From assembly GCA_025463135.1 (NCBI GenBank), contig JAOAPY010000034.1:62001-126000 (forward strand): a stretch of DNA of 64,000 bases. The letters are read 5' to 3'. Within the stretch, counting starts at the first letter, position 1, and each line of letters starts with the position of its first letter. The stretch comes from Acidobacteriota bacterium. Its GTDB lineage: Bacteria > Acidobacteriota > Blastocatellia > Pyrinomonadales > Pyrinomonadaceae. Position numbers and translations under genes: made by a program. Of this stretch, positions 41,286 to 48,957 are shown piece after piece. The notes beneath the pieces were generated by a model that did not search any database, was not told the DNA's origin, and worked only from the letters and a program-made list of their open reading frames with translations.

Positions 41286-42065
41286 ATGACCCGCCGAAGA
41301 TTTTATGCCCCGCCGAGTTCGTTTGCCGGCGATCGTCAAAGCGTGCGTTTGGCCGCGGACGAGGCCCGGCATCTGCGTGACGTATTGCGTCTCCAACGTG
41401 GCGATCAGATCTACGTCTTTGACGGCGCAGGAAAAGAGTTTCACTGCACGATCGAAGATAGCGGTCGCGACTTCGCGCAATTGGGTATCCTGGCCGAAGT
41501 GCAACCGGCGCGCCTCGAGTCACCACTCGACCTGACGCTGGCCGTCGCTTTACTCAAGGGCGAAAAATTTGATCTGGTGGTGCAGAAAGCTACGGAACTG
41601 GGCGCGAAGCGGGTGCTGCCGATTATTACGGAGCGCGCCGACGTGCGTCTGCGCGATGACCGCGATGCTAATAAGCGCGTCGCTCGCTGGCAGCGCATCG
41701 CCCTCGAAGCAGCTAAGCAATCGGGGCGGGCAGTCGTGCCTGAAGTCACCCCGCCGCGGGCGTTTCAGTCTTTGCTGGAAGAGCTTTCGGCCGATGGTCA
41801 ACCCGCTTTACCCGCGTCGCTCAAAGTAATGTTCTCAGAGCGTGATGGCAAGAACCTGACTGAAGCGATCAGTCGGCAAGAGATCGTGGGGCGCCCGATG
41901 GTTGCGCTGGTTGGATCGGAGGGTGGTTGGACCGATGAAGAGATCGCCTCAGCGCACCAGGCTGGATGGGAAATCGTTACTCTGGGTGGTCGTACCTTGC
42001 GAGCGGAGACAGCAGCAATTGTAGTAGTTGCGCTCCTGCAAAACCTGTTGGGTGATTTGAAGTAA
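41286..42065 (+). CDS. rsmE: 16S rRNA (uracil1498-N3)-methyltransferase RsmE
   Basis: A 259-residue SPOUT (trefoil-knot) methyltransferase that modifies U1498 of 16S rRNA. A PUA-like N-terminal domain (RRRFYAPP, EARHLRDVLRLQRGDQIYVFDGAG) is followed by the SPOUT domain with LLKGEKFDLVVQKATELGAKRVLPI, RWQRIALEAAKQSGR and the knot VALVGSEGGWTDEEI ... VTLGGRTLRAETAAIVVVALL. ATG 41286 begins at TRRRFY as expected; the frame opens seven codons earlier at GTG 41265. prmA, another ribosome methyltransferase, lies just upstream, with a family C element between them. Confidence 0.95.
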   Translation: MTRRRFYAPPSSFAGDRQSVRLAADEARHLRDVLRLQRGDQIYVFDGAGKEFHCTIEDSGRDFAQLGILAEVQPARLESPLDLTLAVALLKGEKFDLVVQKATELGAKRVLPIITERADVRLRDDRDANKRVARWQRIALEAAKQSGRAVVPEVTPPRAFQSLLEELSADGQPALPASLKVMFSERDGKNLTEAISRQEIVGRPMVALVGSEGGWTDEEIASAHQAGWEIVTLGGRTLRAETAAIVVVALLQNLLGDLK

Positions 42066-42096
42066 CGGGGCGTTAACCTTAAGACTGCAAAGACAA

Positions 42097-42828
42097 ATGA
42101 CGAGAATTGTCTACCTAGATGAGACCGGAGATCACTCACTGGAAAAGGAAGACCCGACCTTTCCGGTTTTCGCTTTAGTAATGATGGTGTGTGATCAAGC
42201 AGCTTATGAGAACAAGCTTGTGCCAAAGGTAAATAGGTTGAAATTCGACTACTTTGGGCACGAGTGCGTCATATTGCATTCTCGCGACATTCGTAAGGCG
42301 CAAGGTGATTTTGACTTTCTAACAGACCCTTCCAAGCGTCAACCCTTTTACGACCGCATCAACGAAATCATGTCTCAGCCAGGCTATGATTTAATTGCTG
42401 CAGTTATTCGTAAACAGGAGCACAAAGCCAAGTACGGAAGACATGCCACAAACCCTTATGATTTCGCTCTGACTTTGGCCATGGAGCGGTTATTGCCACT
42501 TCTTGAGAACGAAGGGCAGAAGGAGATTTATCTAATTGCGGAGGCAAGAGGCAAACGTGAGGATGATGAACTAAGATTGAGTTTTCTGAACATAGTCACT
42601 TACGGGACTGACTTCGTATCATTAGACCGGTTCCGCAAAATTAAGTTCCACTTGCGATTCAAGCCAAAGGCGATGAATGTGGTGGGGACTCAATTGGCCG
42701 ATCTCGCCGCTTATCCCATCGCTCGCTACGTCATAAATCCAGCCAAAGCCCTCCCCGCTTACGAAATCGTTAAGAGGCGATTCTATGATGGACCTGGAAG
42801 GATCTCAGGACTGAAAATATTTCCCTAA
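42097..42828 (+). CDS. DUF3800 domain protein
   Basis: A 243-residue protein of the DUF3800 family, recognised by the N-terminal YLDETGDHS, an FxxFxLVMM strand, a central ILHSRDIRKAQGDF, ALTLAMERLLPLLENEG, and the C-terminal GTQLADLAAYPIARY. DUF3800 proteins have an RNase H-like arrangement of acidic residues and are common in mobile or defence-rich regions; their activity is not settled. Codons here are visibly more A/T rich than in rsmE and galE, suggesting later arrival. It has no Shine-Dalgarno and stands 31 bp after rsmE. Confidence 0.85.
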   Translation: MTRIVYLDETGDHSLEKEDPTFPVFALVMMVCDQAAYENKLVPKVNRLKFDYFGHECVILHSRDIRKAQGDFDFLTDPSKRQPFYDRINEIMSQPGYDLIAAVIRKQEHKAKYGRHATNPYDFALTLAMERLLPLLENEGQKEIYLIAEARGKREDDELRLSFLNIVTYGTDFVSLDRFRKIKFHLRFKPKAMNVVGTQLADLAAYPIARYVINPAKALPAYEIVKRRFYDGPGRISGLKIFP

Positions 42829-42980
42829 AACAAAAGGCCCCGACATTAAGCCAGAGCCAATTGCCGACCGGGAATCCCCAGTCCCAAGTTATTGGCTTTT
42901 ATATTATGGGACCAGAGGTGTCATGTCAAAGGTAATAGCCAGACCTGTAATAGTTGAGTCAAGCCCAACTTTGGTTCCAC
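42829..42980. other. Spacer between DUF3800 and the TatT-like gene
   Basis: No ORF or hairpin of note; the genes on either side are convergent. Confidence 0.3.
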
Positions 42981-43673
42981 CTACTTTAATCGGTAGGGCA
43001 ACTTCCTCAACAGTTCTTCCGCTCGACGCTGGTCGCGATCGATCTCAAAAGCCCACTCCGGATCAAATGGGGCGCTTCGCACCGCTTCCAATTCAACACG
43101 TGCGCGATCGACTTCTCCTGTCTCCAACAAGAGCTCCGCAAAATAGATTCGCGTCACAGTGTTCGCGGGAGCGATCTCGATCGCTCTTTCAAAATTCGAT
43201 CTTGCTCGCGCGATCCTGCCGCCGAGCAAGAGCGGCAGTTTGTGCTGAAGCCGGCCCAGCACGCGCAGTGGGCCGGCGCCGTGATAAGCGGAATCAATCT
43301 CGATGGCCCGCAACAAGGTTTGTTTCGCTTCTCGAACATGTATCGTTGCTTTGATTGATGGTTCCAACCGCGCTAACAGCGCCAGGTTCACGCCGAGCCA
43401 AAAGGGACCCTCGACGCGATCTGACTGCCGCGATAGGGCCAGGCGTCCGGCCTTGACACCAGCACGGTGCAGTTCTCGCGACGGCCCCGGCGACTGAGCT
43501 TCCTGACCGAGGAAGAAAAGCGCGCGCGCAAGTCGCCAGGATGTTTCGAAGCATGCTGGTGCGTCGTGCAATAACGCAACGCTATACCGCACATTTGCGA
43601 TATTAGCGCGTCCCGCATAGAGCCGGTCGGCCTGTTCGAGGATTTCTATTTGGGAGTTGCTAAGCAATCTCAT
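42981..43673 (-). CDS. TRAP transporter TatT-like TPR protein
   Basis: A 230-residue helical repeat protein. The pattern fits the TatT component family: WRLARALFFLGQ near the N-terminus, GPFWLGVNLALLAR in the middle, then LLRAIEIDSAYHGAGPLRVLGRLQHKLPLLLGG and ARSNFERAIEIAPANTVTRIYFAELLLETG. No lipobox or signal peptide is seen, unlike many members, and no TRAP transporter genes (DctP/Q/M) are nearby. The start codon ATG (43671-43673) lies inside the terminal repeat of a family C element (43669-43817), with GGGTGAGA as the only ribosome-site-like sequence. The original N-terminus may have been replaced by the insertion. Confidence 0.75.
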   Translation of the reverse strand: MRLLSNSQIEILEQADRLYAGRANIANVRYSVALLHDAPACFETSWRLARALFFLGQEAQSPGPSRELHRAGVKAGRLALSRQSDRVEGPFWLGVNLALLARLEPSIKATIHVREAKQTLLRAIEIDSAYHGAGPLRVLGRLQHKLPLLLGGRIARARSNFERAIEIAPANTVTRIYFAELLLETGEVDRARVELEAVRSAPFDPEWAFEIDRDQRRAEELLRKLPYRLK

Positions 43674-43817
43674 TCTCACCCGGTTTCAACCGGGTGATAC
43701 GACTGTCGAAAACCGTTTCTGACGGTTTATTTCCCCAGGGCCTCAACCAACCGTTGAAACGGTTCGTGAGTATCAAAAGGCACCTCAAATCACGCGGTTG
43801 AAACGGGTGAGAATGAG
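43669..43817. repeat. Palindromic element, family C copy 2
   Basis: The left end (43669-43696) is identical to the 28-bp end of the copy at 40948; the right end (43791-43817) has one deletion and one substitution. The inner palindromes AACCGTTTCTGACGGTT and AACCGTTGAAACGGTT are kept. It is shorter (149 bp) than copy 1. It overlaps the start of the TatT-like gene. Confidence 0.85.
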
Positions 43818-44011
43818 ATGAAAATATCAAACTGACCAGATGCTCCGCTTGCTCAGTCTTTGACGGTCTCAGCATTGCGGGCGCAGAATATGCGCAAAGC
43901 CTTCCGCAAACAAGCGGAAGGCCAGGCCGAGCAAACATTTCTACCGGGAACAAAGGTTGCTGCAGACACGTTTATCGGCTTAACAATGGTCCGAGGGAGG
44001 TCCCGCCGAAG

Positions 44012-44287
44012 ATGGCATTTACCAGGGCAGAAGCAGTTGAAAGGGCACGGAAAGATCTGGCGGGTCGCCTGTCTCTCAATGAGGACGAGATCAAGGAAGT
44101 GTCGGTTGAGGACACTGACTTTCCGGACATGGCCCTGGGCGCGCCGGTCGAAGGCGAGATGAGTGGGCAGATGATTACACCGGGTTGGCGCATTCGCCTG
44201 ACGGCCGACGGCAAGAGTTTTGAATATCGTGCCACCGAGCGGCAAATTAGGCTCGTCAATCATAAGGGTTCAAATTACAAGATCTGA
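44012..44287 (+). CDS. Small conserved-looking protein of unknown function
   Basis: A 91-residue protein I cannot assign. It has an acidic N-terminal helix (FTRAEAVERARKDLAGRLSL), a loop with EDTDFPDMALGAPVEGEMSGQM, then a beta-rich end GWRIRLTADGKSFEYRATERQIRLVNHKGSNYKI. The closing pattern (E-Y-R-A, R-L-V-N, N-Y-K-I) looks like a small beta domain. GGGAGG lies 12 nt before ATG 44012. It is separated from the subtilase gene by a repeat tract. An overlapping frame (43860-44162) is composed of low-quality sequence and was not called. Confidence 0.65.
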   Translation: MAFTRAEAVERARKDLAGRLSLNEDEIKEVSVEDTDFPDMALGAPVEGEMSGQMITPGWRIRLTADGKSFEYRATERQIRLVNHKGSNYKI

Positions 44288-44289
44288 AA

Positions 44290-44425
44290 TTGGACTTTGG
44301 CCTTTGGTTTTTGGTCTTTGATTTCTTATATCGCATCTCGCCTTACGACAGGCGAAATTAAGTTTCTGCTGATTCAAAAAGCAAAGAGCAAAAACCACAA
44401 ACCACAAACCAAAGACCTAAGACCT
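44290..44425. repeat. Pyrimidine/purine inverted simple repeats (family I, copy 2)
   Basis: GGACTTTGGCCTTTGG...TTGGTCTTTGATTTC on the left and AAAGAGCAAAAACC...CAAACCAAAGACC on the right, with about 55 nt between, give an imperfect stem of about 35 bp. The unit resembles the CAAAGAYC repeats at 5253-5555 and 48806-48956. The tract ends about 20 nt before the subtilase start. Confidence 0.75.
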
Positions 44426-44443
44426 TCTTTTCGAGGTTACGAA

Positions 44444-45853
44444 ATGACCCGCAATAATTTTCTTCCACATGCTGCGCTCGCGCTGGTGCTTATCCTGGTG
44501 GCCGCCTTTGCCGGACAAGTAAGAAACTGGCAGCGGCACTCCTGGGTAAAAAAGCGCGTGCTGACGACTGTTCCCCTCAAGGCTGCGGCGCCGCGTCAGG
44601 CCGAACAACCAAGGGCGCGACAGGCAGAGGTGTTCGTCCGGTTTCGGCCCGGCGTATCCGAGGAAAAGATTCGGAGCATCACTGAACACTTGCATGACGT
44701 TATCGAGGATGAAACCGAAGCGGTCTCAGGTCTGAGTCTGATTGAAGATGAAGACGGCAAAAACGCCGAGGCAGTTATCGCCGAATACAGCGCCCTGCCT
44801 GAAGTTGAATACGCCGAAAAGGTTTATACGATTCAGTTGGAAGAAGCGCGTGACAGCTTTGCGCCCGTTCTACCCAATGATCCCAAATTCAGCGAGCAAT
44901 GGGCGCTCGCGAACGACGGGCAAAACGGCGGTACCCGCGGCGCGGACATCAGTGCCGTGGGCGCCTGGGCCACAACCACTGGCAACAACAAAGTTGTTGT
45001 CGCCGTACTCGATAGTGGTGTTGATTACACGCATCCAGATCTTGTGAAGAATATTTGGAAGCGGCCGGAAAACATCAAGGAGTATGAAGACCGAAACCTC
45101 GGCCTGGTTGATGACGTCCATGGTTATAACGCGCTGGACAACGACGCAGATCCGATGGACCAGAATGGGCACGGTACTCACTGCGCCGGCATCATCGGCG
45201 CTGAAGGTGGCAACAATGAAGGAATCACCGGCGTGAATTGGACCGTGCAGATCATGCCGCTCAAATTCATGGACGCCAATGGCTCAGGCACAACGAAGGA
45301 CGCCATCGAGGCCATCAACTATGTAATCGATCGGCGCAAGGCCGGCGTCAACGTCCGTATCATCAGCGCCAGTTGGGGGTCGACGCAGAAGTCGCGAGCG
45401 TTGGAAGACGTGATCAAAAAGGCCTATGACGAAGGAATATTGTTTGTAGCCGCCAGTGGGAATGCGAGCGTCGATAACGACAAGAGTCCGCACTATCCTT
45501 CCAGCTATAACGTCGGCAATGTCATCAGTGTGGCTGCGCTGGACCGCAACGATCAGCTCACGTCATTCTCTAATTACGGTGTTAAGACAGTTCACATTGG
45601 CGCGCCTGGTAAGGATATTTTGAGCACCTGGCTGGACCATGAATTCCGGACGGCCTCAGGCACTTCCATGGCTACGCCGGTCGTCGCGGGTGTGGCCGCC
45701 CTGGTGCTGGCTAACGATCCAAAGCTGACGGTCGACGAACTGCGCCGGAACCTGCTGGGCTCAGTTGATAAGCTACCGGGCTTGAAAACAAAAGTAGCAA
45801 CGGGCGGAAGGGTTAACGCGGCCAAAGCGGTGGGCGGCCAGTGGAAACTGTAA
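44444..45853 (+). CDS. Subtilisin-like serine protease (S8)
   Basis: A 469-residue secreted protease. Its signal/anchor (HAALALVLILVAAFAGQV) precedes an inhibitor-I9-like prodomain (about 60-145, AEVFVRFRPGVSEEKIRSIT ... VEYAEKVYTIQ) and the S8 catalytic domain. The catalytic triad is visible: Asp in VVAVLDSGVDYTHPDL (about 190), His in QNGHGTHCAGI (about 244), and Ser in ASGTSMATPVVAGVAALV (about 408). The oxyanion Asn is in FVAASGNASVDN. ATG 44444 has GAGG 7 nt upstream and begins the signal segment; the frame upstream runs through the repeat tract. No inhibitor or partner gene is adjacent. Confidence 0.92.
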   Translation: MTRNNFLPHAALALVLILVAAFAGQVRNWQRHSWVKKRVLTTVPLKAAAPRQAEQPRARQAEVFVRFRPGVSEEKIRSITEHLHDVIEDETEAVSGLSLIEDEDGKNAEAVIAEYSALPEVEYAEKVYTIQLEEARDSFAPVLPNDPKFSEQWALANDGQNGGTRGADISAVGAWATTTGNNKVVVAVLDSGVDYTHPDLVKNIWKRPENIKEYEDRNLGLVDDVHGYNALDNDADPMDQNGHGTHCAGIIGAEGGNNEGITGVNWTVQIMPLKFMDANGSGTTKDAIEAINYVIDRRKAGVNVRIISASWGSTQKSRALEDVIKKAYDEGILFVAASGNASVDNDKSPHYPSSYNVGNVISVAALDRNDQLTSFSNYGVKTVHIGAPGKDILSTWLDHEFRTASGTSMATPVVAGVAALVLANDPKLTVDELRRNLLGSVDKLPGLKTKVATGGRVNAAKAVGGQWKL

Positions 45854-45881
45854 GGCTCTCCAACTTATAAGAGGGTTCCCG

Positions 45882-46123
45882 TCACGCGGGAACTGTTATC
45901 GCCGAATGTAGGAACTCTGGGGCGAAGTCAGCTCCATTAGGCCAGGTGATCGTATGCCGTTCGGGACTCAGGACAAACTTCTTAAAGAAGTCCTTGTTCT
46001 TCAGCGGTTCGAAAATCTCACCATATAATTCATCGCGAAGATCAACCTCACCTTCAACACCATCACTAAAGCGGCACATGATCACGTAGTCTCGAACGTA
46101 CTTGCGTCAATAACTCTTACCAT
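45882..46123 (-). pseudogene. DUF2442 family gene with a -1 frameshift near the start
   Basis: The 67-residue frame from 46085 (VIMCRFSDGVEGEVDLRDEL, KFVLSPERHTITWPNGADF) is a DUF2442 protein that lacks its first strand. That strand is found in another frame from ATG 46123 (MVRVIDA), while the correct frame shows KYVRDYVIMCRF just before the listed start. Adding one A in the run at about 46100-46106 restores a continuous MVRVIDA-K-YVRDYVIMCRF start of family form. The ATG overlaps the stop of the PIN gene. It is either a true frameshift or a sequencing/assembly error. Confidence 0.65.
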
Positions 46124-46527
46124 TTGCTTATTCCAGCCAGGAAATCTCTCGGATTGATGATTGAGACTCCGCGGTAAGGATTGAGAACTAGCAGGTCGTC
46201 ATCGCCGGAGATTATGCAATCCGCTTTACCGCTCAATGCGAGCTCTAAAAACTTGTTGTCATTCTCATCCCGACAGTCAGAGACTCGCTCTCTAATCTCA
46301 ATCAATTCTGTTTCCTTCAGGAAAGCGATCAGGAAACGCATTCTTTCCTCCTCCCGCAAGTATTTGTCGAGCTTCTCGCGAGCGAGTACTTCGGCAAATT
46401 CAAGCAGGACGGGTGTTGAGATTAAGATGGTGTCTTGATCGAGGGCTTTGTCGAAGGCCCTTCTAGGAATGGATTCGGAAAGAAGCAGGGCGCTGACGAT
46501 AACGTTTGTATCAAAAACGATGCGCAA
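46117..46527 (-). CDS. PIN-domain toxin of a type II toxin-antitoxin system
   Basis: A 136-residue PIN-like RNase of the COG1569 group. The acidic residues of the active site are visible: Asp in IVFDTNVIVSALL, Glu in LLEFAEVLAREKL, the Asp/Glu in CRDENDNKFLELALSG, and Asp in IISGDDDLL. These nucleases cut RNA when freed from their antitoxin. The start is TTG 46527, one base after the antitoxin stop TAA; its own stop overlaps the start of the DUF2442 gene. Codon use is more A/T rich than in the neighbouring housekeeping genes. Confidence 0.88.
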   Translation of the reverse strand: MRIVFDTNVIVSALLLSESIPRRAFDKALDQDTILISTPVLLEFAEVLAREKLDKYLREEERMRFLIAFLKETELIEIRERVSDCRDENDNKFLELALSGKADCIISGDDDLLVLNPYRGVSIINPRDFLAGISKW

Positions 46528-46528
46528 G

Positions 46529-46759
46529 TTACTGATTCTTCAAAACCACTTCGAGAATTTCGGGAGTCAACCCGCGCTCCCGCGCCTTCGCGGCAATTTC
46601 GTCCATCGTACTCTTTAAAGAACTGACGTCACCCTCGGTGTATTCCTTCACCAGCACACCAAGGAGCAGTTCAAGCTTTTCTCGGTCGTTGGTTGATGCG
46701 GATTTGAAAATCCGAGCCGCGTCGGCATCAATTCGCAGGGTTATTTGTTCAGTAGCCAT
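46529..46759 (-). CDS. Antitoxin of the PIN-type toxin
   Basis: A 76-residue protein with a short beta strand (EQITLRIDADAARIFKSAS) typical of small ribbon-helix-helix-like antitoxins, followed by helices that end KARERGLTPEILEVVLKNQ. It is directly upstream of the PIN toxin gene with a one-base gap, the standard order. The upstream direct repeats at 46759-46782 are a likely autoregulatory site. No cognate partner is seen elsewhere in the window. Confidence 0.85.
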   Translation of the reverse strand: MATEQITLRIDADAARIFKSASTNDREKLELLLGVLVKEYTEGDVSSLKSTMDEIAAKARERGLTPEILEVVLKNQ

Positions 46760-46782
46760 AGTCTGAACCTCAAGTAGTCTGA
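46759..46782 (-). promoter_or_regulatory. Direct repeats upstream of the antitoxin gene
   Basis: TAGTCTGA occurs at 46759-46766 and 46775-46782 on the plus strand (TCAGACTA on the transcribed side), with a period of 16 bp. The sites flank the ribosome-binding region (GAGG) and the start codon. Antitoxins of this type commonly bind such repeats to repress their own operon. Confidence 0.45.
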
Positions 46783-46915
46783 GTTTAGCAGTCCCGTACC
46801 TGAAATTGAAGGCCCTGCGGCTTCACTTGCGCAAATCCGCCCCGATGGCCGATAATCCATAACGATGATTATTGTCGCCCATATTGTCGGTCTTGATCTT
46901 TCAAGGAGAGTGTAA

Positions 46916-47677
46916 GTGAAAGCGGAATTGCAGCATTTGATCGCTTTGCAGAATCTGGACACCAGCATAAGAAGACTACAAGTACAAATCGAAGCCATAC
47001 CATTGAGGCGCGCCGAGATCGAAGCAGAATTCGATCAGCGCGCCTTTGAAATTAGGGCTGAGGAAACTCGCCGGGACGACGCCCGGCACGAGCGCGCCCG
47101 CCTGGAAAAAGAAGTCGCGGAACAGAAAGCGCGCGCGGAACGGGCTGATCGAAATCTCCAGGCTTCGAAAAAGCAGGATGAGTACACCGCGGCCATACGC
47201 GAAGCCGATGCCGCGCGCAAACAAACTTCAGCGCTCGAAACACAGATTCTCGAACAGATGGAGATCTTTGACAAAGCGGAAGCAGCCTTGACTGAACGCG
47301 CGGCCGAGATCGTCTCGCTTAATTCTGATCGCGACGCTCGCCTGGCCCAGTTCGATCAGGAGATGAAAGTCCAAACCGCGCAACTCGAGGCTGAGCGCGC
47401 AGAGCGCGAGCGGATCTTTGACTTGTTGCCGAAACCCATGAGTTCCCTTTACAACCGCATCAGTCTGCGCATCCGGGATGGAATCGCGATGGCGGAAGCA
47501 CGCAACGGGGCCTGCGCCGCTTGCCGGATGGCTTTGCGCCCGCAGGTTATGGCGCAGGTGCGGCGCGGCGACGAAGTGATCATCTGCGACAACTGTAATC
47601 GTATCCTCTATTACGTTCCCAAAGATTCAGTAACAACGACCCCCCCGTCAGCGCGTGAGAAAGTCGCCACAACTTAG
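46916..47677 (+). CDS. COG1579-type coiled-coil zinc-ribbon protein
   Basis: A 253-residue protein with a long coiled-coil (about residues 1-190, LQHLIALQNLDTSIRRLQVQ ... EERIFDLLPK-like) and a C-terminal C4 zinc ribbon: Cys pair in GACAACRMAL and a second pair in VIICDNCNRIL. This is the zf-RING_7/COG1579 family, conserved but of unclear role; nucleic-acid or protein binding is presumed. The start is GTG 46916, with AAGGAG 7 nt upstream. It is followed after 146 bp by galE; no operon link is evident. Confidence 0.9.
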   Translation: MKAELQHLIALQNLDTSIRRLQVQIEAIPLRRAEIEAEFDQRAFEIRAEETRRDDARHERARLEKEVAEQKARAERADRNLQASKKQDEYTAAIREADAARKQTSALETQILEQMEIFDKAEAALTERAAEIVSLNSDRDARLAQFDQEMKVQTAQLEAERAERERIFDLLPKPMSSLYNRISLRIRDGIAMAEARNGACAACRMALRPQVMAQVRRGDEVIICDNCNRILYYVPKDSVTTTPPSAREKVATT

Positions 47678-47823
47678 AATCATAACGTGGCGACTGGGTG
47701 GCAACCTTCAGCAGATTCTTCACAAAAACTTTTACGCCAAGTTGTTTCCTGGTGAATTAATGTGTTCTTCAGTGGGCAAAGAAATGACCGGGAGGTCCTG
47801 GAAGTTTTTGGTTTCCTGAAATC
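47678..47823. other. Spacer upstream of galE
   Basis: A short A/T-richer spacer. No clear promoter box or hairpin. Confidence 0.3.
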
Positions 47824-48807
47824 ATGCGAATCCTTGTAACGGGCGGGGCCGGATACATCGGCAGTGTAGTGACTGAAGAGTTGCTAAGCGACGGCCACAC
47901 AGTGGTGGTCTACGACAATTTATCCAAGGGACACCGCGCGTCGATCTCTCACAGCACCGAGTTTGTGCACGCCGATCTAACAGACGCCGAGACTCTGGGC
48001 CAGACATTCGCGCAGCATGAGATCGAGGCCGTGGTTCACATGGCGGCTGACTCCCTGGTGGGTGAGTCTGTAGAAAATCCAGCCAGATATTATCAAAACA
48101 ATCTGGTCGCCGGATTGTGTTTGCTGAATGCAATGCGCGCCGCCGGGGTGCAGCACATTGTATTTTCCTCGACCGCCGCTACCTACGGTGAACCTGAAGA
48201 GCAACCCATCGCCGAGACCGCCCCTAACAATCCCACGAATCCCTATGGCGCCTCGAAACTGGCATTCGAACACGCGTTGCGCTGGTACGATAAGGCGTAT
48301 GACTTGCGCTATGCGTCGCTCAGATATTTCAATGCCGCGGGCGCCAGCGAACGATGCGGCGAGTCGCACGATCCGGAAACGCACCTGATACCCATCGCCT
48401 TGCAGGCCGCCGCCGGCTCGCGCACCCACGTGGAAATCTATGGTGATGATTACCCCACGCCTGACGGCACCTGCGTGCGTGACTATGTCCATGTCATCGA
48501 CCTGGCACGAGCACACATTCTGGCGTTGGGCGCACTTGATCAAGGGAGCCGGATCTATAACCTCGGATGCGGCGGCGCGGGTTACAGCGTGCGCGAAGTT
48601 ATTCAAGCGGCCCGCAGGATTACAGGTCGCCCCATACCGGAAAGGGTTGGTCCACGTCGGCCGGGCGATCCGGCAATCCTGGTCGCCAGCGCGGATAAGA
48701 TTAAGCGCGAGTTGGGCTGGAATCCAGCGTTACAGGATTTGGAAGTGATCATCGAATCGGCGTGGCGGTGGATGCTGACGAACCCAAATGGGTACCATGG
48801 GACTTAG
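47824..48807 (+). CDS. galE: UDP-glucose 4-epimerase GalE
   Basis: A 327-residue short-chain dehydrogenase/reductase that interconverts UDP-glucose and UDP-galactose, giving galactose units for exopolysaccharide or lipopolysaccharide. NAD binding is by VTGGAGYIGS (residues 4-13); DNLSKGHRA follows the second strand; the catalytic Ser/Thr is in VFSSTAATYGEPEEQPI, and Tyr/Lys in NPYGASKLAFE. The NAAGA block (YFNAAGASERCGESHDPETHLIP) is characteristic of GalE. The length is close to the norm of about 330. Confidence 0.95.
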   Translation: MRILVTGGAGYIGSVVTEELLSDGHTVVVYDNLSKGHRASISHSTEFVHADLTDAETLGQTFAQHEIEAVVHMAADSLVGESVENPARYYQNNLVAGLCLLNAMRAAGVQHIVFSSTAATYGEPEEQPIAETAPNNPTNPYGASKLAFEHALRWYDKAYDLRYASLRYFNAAGASERCGESHDPETHLIPIALQAAAGSRTHVEIYGDDYPTPDGTCVRDYVHVIDLARAHILALGALDQGSRIYNLGCGGAGYSVREVIQAARRITGRPIPERVGPRRPGDPAILVASADKIKRELGWNPALQDLEVIIESAWRWMLTNPNGYHGT

Positions 48808-48956
48808 TCTTGGGTCTTTGGTCTTGGGTCTTTGGTCTTTGATCTTTGATCTTTGGCTCTTGATACTATTCGCGATCTAGACAATGATGATTATCCGTTC
48901 GGGCTAGATCAAAGAACAAAGATCAAAGACCAAAGACCAAAGGCCAAAGACCAAAC
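48806..48956. repeat. Long hairpin of simple repeats (family I, copy 3)
   Basis: TTGGGTCTTTGGTC units on the left (48806-48866) face CAAAGATCAAAGACC units on the right (48907-48956), with a loop of about 40 nt. The stem is about 50 bp and nearly perfect in places. It spans the end of galE and stops 2 bp before the primase-polymerase start, where the last CAAAGACC units replace a ribosome site. Confidence 0.85.
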
Positions 48957-48957
48957 T

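Noticed and set aside
43860-44162. 100-residue ORF before the small unknown protein
   Set aside because: It overlaps a better ORF with GGGAGG upstream, has no domain, and its second half is a basic shadow sequence.
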